Below are positions 25,410 through 33,461 of a stretch of DNA of 59,205 nt, in pieces. The stretch spans positions 1 to 59,205 of the forward strand of contig DASVYC010000043.1 in the NCBI GenBank assembly GCA_036392375.1, written 5' to 3'. Below the pieces are notes generated by a model, which saw only the letters and a program-made list of their open reading frames with translations, was not told the DNA's origin and did not search any database. Positions within the stretch are counted from its first letter, which is position 1; every line of letters starts with the position of its first letter. A program made the position numbers and the translations under genes. Source of the DNA: JAFEBO01 sp036392375. Its GTDB lineage: Bacteria; Planctomycetota; Phycisphaerae; Phycisphaerales; UBA1924.

Positions 25410-26006
25410 TCAGTTCCTCATCGACTGCAGCTGCCCGAGGCTCTCCTCGACGAGGCGCTGCTGGTCCTGGGCGTTGATCTCGCGCTTGAGAATCTTGCCC
25501 GCGACCATGGTCGCGAGGTTCGTCGCGTCGGCGTAGAGCTCGGACACCGCGGCACGCTTGGCCTGCTCGATCTCCTTCATCGCCCGCTCGCGCATCGCGT
25601 TGAGCTCGATCTCGCTCTTGGCCTTCAAATCGGCGGCGAGCTGGTTCTGCTGGGCCTTGGTTGCCTCGATCATCTTGGCCGCCTCGGCGCGGGCCTGGGC
25701 CAGCGACTTCTGGTACTCCTCCAGAGCCTCCTTGGCCTGCTTGCGGGCCTGCTCCGCGGCCTCGATCTCGTTCTTGATCTTGTTGTTGCGATCGTCGAGG
25801 CCCTGGCTGATCTTCGGCCACACGACCGTACCGAGGAAGGCGGCCGTGATCGCAAAGACGATGAGGGCCGTGACACCCGTCGCGAAGCCCTGCTTCACGG
25901 TCGGGATCGCGCCCACGGCTTCGTCCGCCGCGAGCACGAGGGTCGGGAGCATCACCAACGCGGTGCCGGCGGCGAGCTGAAGGCGGTTCATGCGAAGAGC
26001 GAGCAT
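25410..26006 (-). CDS. atpF: ATP synthase Fo subunit b, with signal-peptide-like N-terminus
   Basis: A 198-residue subunit b, the peripheral stalk that joins Fo to delta. The membrane helix (VTALIVFAITAAFLGTVVW) is followed by the family motif WPKISQGLDDRNNKIKNEI and a long Ala/Glu/Lys coiled coil to the end. Ahead of the membrane helix is an additional stretch resembling a cleavable signal peptide (LQLAAGTALVMLPTLVLAADE), which standard b subunits lack. ATG at 26006 has AGGAG eight bases upstream; a GTG at 26015 is rejected. Confidence 0.93.
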   Translation of the reverse strand: MLALRMNRLQLAAGTALVMLPTLVLAADEAVGAIPTVKQGFATGVTALIVFAITAAFLGTVVWPKISQGLDDRNNKIKNEIEAAEQARKQAKEALEEYQKSLAQARAEAAKMIEATKAQQNQLAADLKAKSEIELNAMRERAMKEIEQAKRAAVSELYADATNLATMVAGKILKREINAQDQQRLVEESLGQLQSMRN

Positions 26007-26092
26007 GCGAATCACTCCTGAAGATTCCGAGTCACGAAAGAAGGCAATCCCCGACGCGTCCTGTTCGGACGCGCCGGAAGTTTGTTCGATGA

Positions 26093-26398
26093 TCAGGCGG
26101 CGAGGAAGCCGGCGGCGACGGCGAACAGCGTCGCACCTTCGATGAACACCGCCAGGATGATGCCGGCGGTCTGGATCTTGCCGGCGATCTCGGGCTGGCG
26201 AGCCATCGACTCGGTCGCGCCCTTGCCGATCAGACCGATGCCGATGCCGGCGCCCAGGATGGCGACGCCGCCGCCCAGAACGGCCAGGCCCTTGCCCAGC
26301 GACGCGCCCGCGGCAACCACGCCGTCGGCGGCGAGCGCCGGGGTGGAGGCGAGAGCGAGAGCGGACAGAGCCGCGGCCTTGATGATGAAGCTCTTCAT
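26093..26398 (-). CDS. atpE: ATP synthase Fo subunit c, with signal-peptide-like N-terminus
   Basis: A 101-residue subunit c forming the rotor ring. It has an N-terminal signal-like segment (MKSFIIKAAALSALALASTP, ending ALAADG), then helix 1 with GAGIGIGLIGKG, the polar loop RQPE (67-70) and helix 2 with ion-binding Glu87 in VFIEGATLFAVAAG. The Na+-coordinating set (Gln in helix 1, Glu-Ser/Thr pair in helix 2) is missing, so proton coupling is expected. GAAGGGA lies 8-9 bases before the ATG at 26398, making that the start. Mature size after cleavage would be about 77 residues, typical of c. Confidence 0.95.
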   Translation of the reverse strand: MKSFIIKAAALSALALASTPALAADGVVAAGASLGKGLAVLGGGVAILGAGIGIGLIGKGATESMARQPEIAGKIQTAGIILAVFIEGATLFAVAAGFLAA

Positions 26399-26491
26399 TC
26401 GATACATCCCTTCAAAACACTCGCGAGTTCTCGACACCGCCAGGCGTCGCCGCCGAACGGGTTGGGACCGTCTGCACGCATTCCGACGCGG

Positions 26492-27454
26492 CTAGTGAGC
26501 CGCGGCGTGCTCGTGTCCCTTGGCATGGCCGTGCTCGTGATCATGGCCGTGCTCGTGATCGTGCTCATGGTGATCCATGAGCGCGATGAAGACTGTGGTG
26601 AGGAACATGAAGACAAACGCCTGCATCGTGGCGACGAACAGCTCGAGCAGCATGATGCCGAAGCCGCCGACCACCGCGATGAGCGTCACCGGGCCCTGGA
26701 TGAAGATGCCCTTGCCCACCACCATCCCCGCGAACGAGAACAGCGTGGCGAGCAGGATGTGCCCGGCGGTCATGTTCGCGAACAGACGCATCGCCAGGGC
26801 GAAGGGCTTGATGACGAGCTGGCTGGCCAGCTCCAGGAAGAAGATCAGGATCGAGGCGGGGAACGGGGCGCCGGCCGTCATGTGACCGAAGTACCCACCC
26901 ACGCCCAGTCGCTTGATCGCCTGCAGGTTGAAGAAGAAGCAGGCGACGATCGCAAGCACCGCGGTCACCCAGATGTTCTGGGTCGCCGTGCCGCCGATCG
27001 GGGTCGCGTGCGCGTCCTTCCAGTTGCTGTTGACGAGGTGCGCCAGGTCCAGGATCGGAACCAGGCCCAAGAGGTTGTTCACCCAGATGAAGAAGAAGAT
27101 CGTCCACAGGAACGGCATGAGCTTGTTGGTGCGATCGCCCAGGAGCGGACGAACGACCTCTTCACGCAGGTAGTGGCACACCACCTCGATCATGTGGGCG
27201 AACTTGTTGCCGGTGACATAGCGGTCCGTGCCCTGGCTCTCCGGGCCCGTGCTCACCCGCGACGCGACCCAAGGGCCGACGATCATCAGGATGAGCATGC
27301 TCAGCACCAGGTTGCCCTGATTGCCCGACCACAGCCACCAGCCGTCCTCGTTCTTGATGAACGTGTGGTTGTAAACGTGATCCGCCGGGCTTCCCGCGGC
27401 GAGCAGGTAGGTGGCAGGCGTCAGGCAATCGTGCAGGGTCGCCAGAACGGACAT
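26492..27454 (-). CDS. atpB: ATP synthase Fo subunit a with a histidine-rich C-terminal tail
   Basis: A 320-residue subunit a, the stator that with the c ring forms the proton path. The essential Arg223 is in ALAMRLFANMTAGH, and the final helices contain the conserved Gln in ATMQAFVFMFLTTVFI. The last 26 residues (295-320) hold 12 histidines in alternating His-Glu/Asp/Gly order (HEHDHEHGHDHEHGH), which could bind Zn, Ni or Cu at the membrane surface; ordinary subunit a stops before this. The ATG at 27454 shares its first base with the stop of the upstream gene (TGATG), and GGAG stands nine bases before it. Confidence 0.95.
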   Translation of the reverse strand: MSVLATLHDCLTPATYLLAAGSPADHVYNHTFIKNEDGWWLWSGNQGNLVLSMLILMIVGPWVASRVSTGPESQGTDRYVTGNKFAHMIEVVCHYLREEVVRPLLGDRTNKLMPFLWTIFFFIWVNNLLGLVPILDLAHLVNSNWKDAHATPIGGTATQNIWVTAVLAIVACFFFNLQAIKRLGVGGYFGHMTAGAPFPASILIFFLELASQLVIKPFALAMRLFANMTAGHILLATLFSFAGMVVGKGIFIQGPVTLIAVVGGFGIMLLELFVATMQAFVFMFLTTVFIALMDHHEHDHEHGHDHEHGHAKGHEHAAAH

Positions 27455-27882
27455 CACGGCACACTCCGGAGCGCGGCGTGGTCACGCTCGCGCTTGTTCA
27501 GAAGAATCACGGCTGCGGCGGCCTCCGCGATCATCAGGATCGCCGTGCCGCTCAGAACACCGAACACCACGGCCCGCCGCTCAAAGCCGGCGAACTCGAT
27601 CAGCACCATCATCGCCCCCAGGGCCAGCATCGTCCGCGCCCCGGACACCGCCAGCACCGCCATGCCCCAGTACTCGTTGGGCAAGAGCGGCGGACCCACG
27701 AGCGTCGCGAGCGAAGCCAGCCCGGCCAGCACCGCCAGCCCGCCCACGAGCATCGCTAGATCGCTCCCGCCGCCCGCCGCGCTCACGACACCTACCGACG
27801 CCGAGAGCGCGACCAAGGTCGCGATCAGCATCGTGATCGAGAAGACGGGGCGGGAGATGGGTTGGCTGGCTGCGGTGGTCAT
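27454..27882 (-). CDS. Small membrane protein of the atp operon (AtpI-like position)
   Basis: About 142 residues with four likely transmembrane helices (ITMLIATLVALSASVGVV, AMLVGGLAVLAGLASLATLV, MLALGAMMVLIEFA, VLSGTAILMIAEAAAAVILL). It ends in RERDHAALRSVP. It resembles AtpI only in size, hydrophobicity and place; AtpI assists c-ring assembly in other bacteria. It is translationally coupled to atpB by TGATG. The start is unsettled: ATG at 27882 gives a compact protein, while a GTG at 27966 with an upstream GGAAGGGA would add 28 residues. Confidence 0.7.
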   Translation of the reverse strand: MTTAASQPISRPVFSITMLIATLVALSASVGVVSAAGGGSDLAMLVGGLAVLAGLASLATLVGPPLLPNEYWGMAVLAVSGARTMLALGAMMVLIEFAGFERRAVVFGVLSGTAILMIAEAAAAVILLNKRERDHAALRSVP

Positions 27883-28093
27883 CGCGCGTGCAATGGGAGT
27901 GTCCGGCGTGCTCGCGACTTCGAAACAGGGCACCGAACAAAGCCCCTTTCGCAGCGCCGCCAACACGTCCCTTCCGAGGGGCGGGATGTTAGGTCAGGCT
28001 CACCCACCGGGCGAGCGCCGCAGACCAATCGCGCGATGGAAATCCAGCCCCCCAAAACGCCCCTTCGCGAACCCGGCACAGCCATTCAGCACG

Positions 28094-28495
28094 CTACTTC
28101 GCACCCGATTGGGGCCCCGCCTTCGACTTGGACTGAGCCTCGTCCCGGGCAGTTCGTTGCAGGAGCCGCACCGTGCCGTAGGCGAACCCGATGCCCAGCC
28201 CGATCAAGAGCCCGCGATTGGTCCAGCCCATCCACCAATCGAATCCCCAGCCCAGCAAAGCCCCGGCGGCGGCCGTCGCGAGGAAGTCCACCCCGATCGC
28301 CAGGGCCTTCATGAGCTCGCCCAGCCCTCCAAGGTCCGACCGCGGCTTGCGATCCAGTGACGGGTGACGGACCGGCTGCTGCAACAGCTCGGGGATCCGC
28401 AAGCTCGGGTCATTCTCCGGCGTCCGCGGGTGGAACAGCGGGTCCGGCTGTTGGTCGGATTCCGGGGAGGCATCGGGATCTCGGGCATCGGCCAT
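28094..28495 (-). CDS. AtpZ/AtpI-family small membrane protein, first gene of the atp operon
   Basis: A 133-residue protein. Residues 1-60 are soluble and charged; then come two transmembrane helices in the AtpZ pattern: ALAIGVDFLATAAAGALLGW, FDWWMGWTNRGLLIGLGIG and FAYGTVRLL. AtpZ with AtpI forms a Mg2+/Ca2+ transport or c-ring assembly module in several bacteria. It ends in a Lys/Ser tail. The gene begins 12 bases after the alaS stop on the same strand, so it may be transcribed from the alaS promoter. Confidence 0.82.
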   Translation of the reverse strand: MADARDPDASPESDQQPDPLFHPRTPENDPSLRIPELLQQPVRHPSLDRKPRSDLGGLGELMKALAIGVDFLATAAAGALLGWGFDWWMGWTNRGLLIGLGIGFAYGTVRLLQRTARDEAQSKSKAGPQSGAK

Positions 28496-28507
28496 CAGGC
28501 TCTCCGA

Positions 28508-31500
28508 TCAGTGCAGTACCCGCATCGCCGCGGCCCGCGCCGCCATGATCGCTTCCTTGATCTTGCTCGCGTCGGTCCCGCCGCCCTGGGCATTGTCGGG
28601 CTTGCCGCCGCCCTTGCCCCCCACCACCGCCGCGGCCTCGCGCAACCAATCGCCCGCCTTCAGCCCCTTCTGGATCAGGGCATCCGGCACGCTCGCGTTG
28701 ATCGATACCTTCGACGTCGGGTGATCGACGCTGAAGATCATGATCGCCGAGCGCGGGTTCGCCTCGCGCACCACCGCGACCGCGGCGTTGAGCGCGTTGC
28801 GATCATCGCCCGCCTCGATCGAGCCCACGATCACGTTCTGGTTCGCCATCTGGGCCGACTCGGCCAGCACCTTGGCCTCGCGCACCGCCTCGGCCATGCG
28901 GCCCGCGGAAGCCAGCTTCGCCGCGTCCTTCGCTCGATCCTGCAGCTTCACGATCATCGCTCGCAGCGCGGCCTTCCGCGACGCGGGCATCACGCCGTCG
29001 TCGAGCAGCTTCAGCAATCCCGGGATCTCGTTCGAGAGCCGATCATCCGGCAAGAGCGCGATCGACTTGATTCGCGCCTCCGCGGAATCCGCGGCGTGGA
29101 TCGCCTCCTCCGCCTTCTTCCCCGAAAGCGCCGTCACACGCCGCACACCCTTGGCGACCGCCTCTTCGCTCACGATCGCGAACGCGCCGATCTCGCTCGT
29201 GCTCGCCACGTGCGTGCCGCCGCAGAACTCGATCGAGATCTCGCGCCAACCCGGATTCGCCGCGGATTCCAGCAGATCCGGCACCGGCTGCCCGATCGAC
29301 ACCACCCGCACCGGGTCCGGGTACGTCTCGCCGAACACCGCACGCAGGCCGCTGATCTGCTTTGCCGCCGCGAGCGGGGCGGGCTGGGCGTACACGGTCA
29401 GGTTGCGCTTCACACAGTCGCGCACAACCGTTTCGACCGCGCCGAGCTCCTCGGGCGACACGGGTTGGTTGTGCGAGAAGTCGAAGCGGAAGCGATCGGC
29501 CGCGACCAGCGAGCCTTTCTGATCGATCCCGTCGCCGAGCTTGGCACGCAGCGCGAAGTTCACCAGGTGCGTCGAGGTGTGGTTCGACGCGGTGGAGTGA
29601 CGCCGGGCCTTCTCAACATGGAGCGCAACCGTGTCGCCGACCCGGATCTCACCCTGCGTCACGACGCCGATGTGCAGCACGTACCCGCCATAGGCCGCGA
29701 CAGACTCGACGCGGAAGCGGCCGCCATCGTGCTTGTCGGCCGAGGAGGTCTTGGTCTCGCCGATGACCTCGATCTCGCCGGCGTCGCATTCCTGGCCGCC
29801 CATGGTGGCGTAGAAGCAGGTCTTGTCGAGGATCAGGCCGACCTGGGTCTTGTGGTTGAAGACCGGTTTGGATGACTCGTCAAGCGACGAGCCGTTCCAG
29901 ATCGCCTTGACGTGGGCCTTGATCATCAGGTGATCGAACTTGTGCGAGTCGTCGGTGGGCGCGATGCCCAGACGCATCACCCGCGCGACGCCGTCGCCGT
30001 CGAGCGTGATCTGCTTCTCCCCTTCCTTCTGCCCCGCGGCGCGGCTCAACTCCGCCGCCTTCTTCTGCTCGCTCTCGAAACCCGCGACATCGACAGCGAT
30101 GCCGATCTCTTCGGCCATGAGCGTGGTCAGGTCGATGGGGAAGCCGTAGGTGTCGTAGAGCTTGAACGCGTCAACGCCCGCGATCGTCGGCTTCTTCGCG
30201 CACTTGGTTTGAACGAAGTGGCGAAGGATCGAGAAGCGATCGGGCGCGGTCGCCGCGGCGTGCCGGATCGCCGTGAAACCGCTCTTGTCGTTGACCTCGG
30301 TCGCCCCCACCGCGACGCCGATGGTGTCGAGCGCAGTCTTGTAGAAGAGCGTCATGCCGCGGTCGAGCGTGCGCCCGAACGACTCTTCCTCTTCCAGGAT
30401 GATCTTCTCGACCTTCTGGGGATCGCGCCGCAGCTCCGGGAACGCGTCGCCCATGTGCTGGACGATCACCGGCACCAGCCCGGCGAAGAAGCCGGTCTTC
30501 GCGCCAAGCATCTGCCGCCCGTAGCGCACCGCCCGGCGCAGGATGCGCCGCAGCACGTACCCACGTCCGACGTTGCTCGGCACCGCGCCGTCGGTGATCG
30601 CGAAGGTGAGGCAGCGGATGTGGTCGGCGATCACGCGGTACGCCGTGTCAACATTGCCCTCGTCGGCGTCGCCCAGCTTGCCGCGGTACTCGCGGGCGCC
30701 CGTCGCCCGCTCGATCGCGACGAAGATCGGCGCGAACACATCGGTGTCGTAGTTGCTGCGGCAGTTCTGCAGCACGCTCACCAGCCGCTCGAGGCCCATG
30801 CCGGTGTCGACGTGCTTGGCCGGCAGCGGGCGCAAACCGCCGCCCTCGAGCCGCTCGAACTGGATAAAGACGTTGTTCCAGATCTCCAGCACGTCCGGAT
30901 CGCCGGTGTTGACCAGCTTCGCCGCGTCGCGCTCCCCGATGCGGTCAAAGTGGATCTCAGTGCAAGGCCCGCAGGGTCCGGTCTCGCCCATCTCCCAGAA
31001 GTTGTCCTTGAACACCCCCGGCAGCACGCGGCTCTCGGGCAGGTACTTCATCCAGAGCTGCTTGGTCTCAAGGTCCGGCTCCAGCCCCAGCTTCGGCGCC
31101 CCCTCGAAGTACGTGACGTATAGCCGGTCCGCGGGGATGTGATAGACCTGCGTGAGCAGCTCCCAAGCCCAGTCGATCGCTTCCTTCTTGAAGTAGTCGC
31201 CGAACGACCAGTTGCCCAGCATCTCGAAGAACGTGTGGTGGTACGTGTCCTTGCCCACGTCCTCGAGGTCGTTGTGCTTACCGCCCGCGCGGATGCACTT
31301 CTGGCTGTTCACGGCCCGCTTGAGCTTGCCCAGCGGCGTGTCCGGAGCCGCCTGCCCCAGGAAGATCGGCTTGAACTGGTTCATCCCCGCGTTGGTGAAG
31401 AGCAGCGTGGGATCATCCAGCGGCACCGCCGGGGAACTGGGGACAAAGGTGTGCCCGGCGGCGAAGGCCCCGCTACCCCCCTTGGCGCGGAAGAACTCGA

Positions 31501-31537
31501 TGAACGTCTTGCGGATGGCGTTGCTGGTCAGCGTCAT
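28508..31537 (-). CDS. alaS: Alanyl-tRNA synthetase
   Basis: A 1009-residue class II synthetase, longer than the usual 870-880. The catalytic core has FTNAGMNQFKPIFLG, KCIRAGGKHNDLEDVGKDTYHH and HVDTGMGLERLVSVLQ; the editing domain has the zinc ligands HTSTH (in SNHTSTHLVNFAL) and EFCGGTHV; the C-Ala/DHHA1 domain ends with GGKGGGKPDNAQGGG. Additional length comes from inserts in the catalytic and linker parts, such as the KSGFTAIRHAAATAPDRF region. ATG at 31537 matches the MTLTSNAIRKTFIEFF start of the family. The divergent sthA gene begins 451 bases away. Confidence 0.97.
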   Translation of the reverse strand: MTLTSNAIRKTFIEFFRAKGGSGAFAAGHTFVPSSPAVPLDDPTLLFTNAGMNQFKPIFLGQAAPDTPLGKLKRAVNSQKCIRAGGKHNDLEDVGKDTYHHTFFEMLGNWSFGDYFKKEAIDWAWELLTQVYHIPADRLYVTYFEGAPKLGLEPDLETKQLWMKYLPESRVLPGVFKDNFWEMGETGPCGPCTEIHFDRIGERDAAKLVNTGDPDVLEIWNNVFIQFERLEGGGLRPLPAKHVDTGMGLERLVSVLQNCRSNYDTDVFAPIFVAIERATGAREYRGKLGDADEGNVDTAYRVIADHIRCLTFAITDGAVPSNVGRGYVLRRILRRAVRYGRQMLGAKTGFFAGLVPVIVQHMGDAFPELRRDPQKVEKIILEEEESFGRTLDRGMTLFYKTALDTIGVAVGATEVNDKSGFTAIRHAAATAPDRFSILRHFVQTKCAKKPTIAGVDAFKLYDTYGFPIDLTTLMAEEIGIAVDVAGFESEQKKAAELSRAAGQKEGEKQITLDGDGVARVMRLGIAPTDDSHKFDHLMIKAHVKAIWNGSSLDESSKPVFNHKTQVGLILDKTCFYATMGGQECDAGEIEVIGETKTSSADKHDGGRFRVESVAAYGGYVLHIGVVTQGEIRVGDTVALHVEKARRHSTASNHTSTHLVNFALRAKLGDGIDQKGSLVAADRFRFDFSHNQPVSPEELGAVETVVRDCVKRNLTVYAQPAPLAAAKQISGLRAVFGETYPDPVRVVSIGQPVPDLLESAANPGWREISIEFCGGTHVASTSEIGAFAIVSEEAVAKGVRRVTALSGKKAEEAIHAADSAEARIKSIALLPDDRLSNEIPGLLKLLDDGVMPASRKAALRAMIVKLQDRAKDAAKLASAGRMAEAVREAKVLAESAQMANQNVIVGSIEAGDDRNALNAAVAVVREANPRSAIMIFSVDHPTSKVSINASVPDALIQKGLKAGDWLREAAAVVGGKGGGKPDNAQGGGTDASKIKEAIMAARAAAMRVLH

Positions 31538-31988
31538 GGTGGAACCCCGGCCCGGTCCGTCGAGCCGGCTCAAAGGAAATCGATCGCGGCGATATGGAGC
31601 ATCTCCGAGACCGCTCCGTTCGCCAGCGGCCAGTATAGGTTTTGTCGCTGAGCACCGATTCCCCGGGCGTCTCCAAGCAGAACGCACCGAAATCTCCGAT
31701 ACTCCCTGCGGCGGCTCCGCCGCCAGCATCGGATCACCCACGGAGGCACAGAGACCCGAGAAGGCACTTCAGCTCGAACAACCCGGAGGACTCGAAGAAC
31801 GGGGAGTCATCCGGGTCATCAGACAGGCGCACGCCCCAACTCCGATTGTCTCACTTTCTTCGCTTGAGTCCTCGGAGCCCTTGGAGCATCTTGAGTTACG
31901 AAGTCCCCCCTCTGTGCTCTGTGTCTCGGTGGTGAAGAATCAGCGAAACAACGTCCAGTTCGGCGTCCACGCCGACCGGGAGAGTGGC
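31538..31988. other. alaS-sthA divergent intergenic region (451 bases)
   Basis: No credible gene is seen here. The alaS-proximal part should hold the alaS promoter, although I cannot place boxes with confidence. From 31735 to 31935 lies an imperfect inverted repeat described separately. The last 50 bases before the sthA ATG contain no good Shine-Dalgarno sequence. Confidence 0.6.
31735..31935. repeat. Long imperfect inverted repeat, copy A (upstream of sthA)
   Basis: Outer arms CCACGGAGGCACAGAGACCC (from 31738) and CTCTGTGCTCTGTGTCTCGG (from about 31910) are inverted relative to one another. Inner arms are GGAGGACTCGAAGAAC (near 31785-31800) and GCTTGAGTCCTCGGAGCCCT (near 31862-31881). The same outer and inner words in the same nested order make up copy B at 36943-37140. 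Confidence 0.7.
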
Positions 31989-33428
31989 ATGCGGAAGTTT
32001 GAATTGTGTGTGATCGGATCCGGCCCGGCAGGACAGAAGGCCGCCATCCAGGCCGCCAAGCTCGGACGCTCCGTCTGCGTCGTCGAGCAGCGCGAGGTTT
32101 TGGGCGGCGTCGCGATAAACACCGGCACCATCCCCAGCAAAGCGCTCCGCGAGGCCATCCTTGATTTCGGCGGACGCACCACCGTCGCTCCCTCTATCGC
32201 CGACTTTTCCGCCCCCAAGGCCAACATGGCCCGCAGCGGCTCGTTCGCCAGCCTCATGCAGGCCTGCCAGAAGATCATCAAGTCTGAGATCGACCTCGTC
32301 CGCGACCACTTCGCCAGCAACGGAATCTACACCGCCATCGGCCGCGGCCAGTTCCGCGATCCCAAGACCATCGACGTTGTCGGCGCCCACGCCACCGAAT
32401 CACTCGAGGCCGATCACGTCCTGATCGCCGTCGGCACCCAGCCCACCAGCCCCAAGTCCGTCCCCTTCGACCGCGAAACGGTCATGACCTCGGACGACCT
32501 GCTGCAGCTCATGACGCTGCCACGCTCCATGATCGTGGTCGGCGGCGGGGTGATCGGCACCGAGTACGCCTCGATGCTCGCCGCCCTGGGCGTGCGCGTC
32601 ACGCTCATCGAGGGGCGCGAACGCCTGCTCGATTTCATCGATCGCGAGCTCACCGAGGCTCTGCAGTACCACCTCCGCCAGGCCGGCGTCACGCTCCGGC
32701 TCGGCGAAAAGGTCGTCAAGATCGAGAAGCGCGAGCTCGACCCCAAGGCCCCGCGCCCCACCGGGCACAACGGGCACGTCGTCGAAGCGACGCTCGAGTC
32801 GGGCAAGACTCTGATGGCGGACTCACTGCTCTACTGCGTCGGTCGCCAGGGCTGCACCGACGGCCTGAACCTCGCCGCCGCGGGCGTCTCCGCGGACAGC
32901 CGCGGACGCATCACCGTCAACAAAAACTACCAGACCAGTGTCCCGCACATCTACGCCGCGGGCGATGTCATCGGTTTCCCCGCGCTCGCCAGCACTTCGA
33001 TGGAGCAGGGACGGCTGGCCGCGTGCCACATGTTCGGCGCACGCAGCGACAACTTCGACAACCTCCTGCCCTATGGCATCTACTCCATCCCCGAGATCTC
33101 GATCGTCGGCTGGACCGAGGAGAAGCTCACAGCCGACGCCATTCCCTACGAGGCCGGCATCGCGTACTACAAGGAAACCGCCCGCGGCCAGCTCCTTGGC
33201 GACGACATCGGGATGCTCAAGCTCCTCATCCACCAGGAGAGCAAGGCCGTGCTCGGGGTGCACATCATCGGCACCAACGCGACCGAACTGGTCCACATCG
33301 GCCAGTGCGCCATCGCCTTCAAGGCGACCGCCGATTACTTCGTGAACACCGTCTTCAACTACCCCACGCTCGCCGAGTGCTACAAGATCGCCGCCCTTAA
33401 CGGGCTCAACAAGCTCGGCAACGTGTGA
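31989..33428 (+). CDS. sthA: Soluble pyridine nucleotide transhydrogenase
   Basis: A 479-residue flavoprotein of the disulfide-reductase fold. The FAD site is CVIGSGPAGQKAAIQAAKLG, the NAD(P) site VVGGGVIGTEYASMLAALG, and IYAAGDVIGFPALAST closes the FAD. In the segment GGVAINTGTIPSK the two redox cysteines of lipoamide dehydrogenase are replaced by Ala42 and Thr47, the mark of SthA rather than Lpd. The enzyme passes hydride between NADPH and NADH in the cytoplasm. The ATG at 31989 starts just ahead of the FAD motif. It is convergent with the HDOD gene, with only 33 bases between stops. Confidence 0.94.
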   Translation: MRKFELCVIGSGPAGQKAAIQAAKLGRSVCVVEQREVLGGVAINTGTIPSKALREAILDFGGRTTVAPSIADFSAPKANMARSGSFASLMQACQKIIKSEIDLVRDHFASNGIYTAIGRGQFRDPKTIDVVGAHATESLEADHVLIAVGTQPTSPKSVPFDRETVMTSDDLLQLMTLPRSMIVVGGGVIGTEYASMLAALGVRVTLIEGRERLLDFIDRELTEALQYHLRQAGVTLRLGEKVVKIEKRELDPKAPRPTGHNGHVVEATLESGKTLMADSLLYCVGRQGCTDGLNLAAAGVSADSRGRITVNKNYQTSVPHIYAAGDVIGFPALASTSMEQGRLAACHMFGARSDNFDNLLPYGIYSIPEISIVGWTEEKLTADAIPYEAGIAYYKETARGQLLGDDIGMLKLLIHQESKAVLGVHIIGTNATELVHIGQCAIAFKATADYFVNTVFNYPTLAECYKIAALNGLNKLGNV

Positions 33429-33461
33429 CGGACGCAACGCCGCACTTGAAGTCCGCACGCC

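Noticed and set aside
26462..28360. A 632-codon plus-strand frame across the atp genes
   Set aside because: Antisense to atpB, the AtpI-like and AtpZ-like genes; the product is low-complexity Arg/Asp/Glu/His with no recognisable motif.
28364..29875. A 503-codon plus-strand frame within alaS
   Set aside because: Antisense to the editing and C-terminal domains of alaS, with composition typical of a shadow frame.
31538..31734. A T-box or other riboswitch controlling alaS
   Set aside because: No T-box core sequence, terminator/antiterminator pair or known aptamer signature was seen in the alaS leader.
31989..33428. Calling this gene dihydrolipoamide dehydrogenase
   Set aside because: The redox-active cysteine pair is replaced by Ala42 and Thr47, which fits soluble transhydrogenase.
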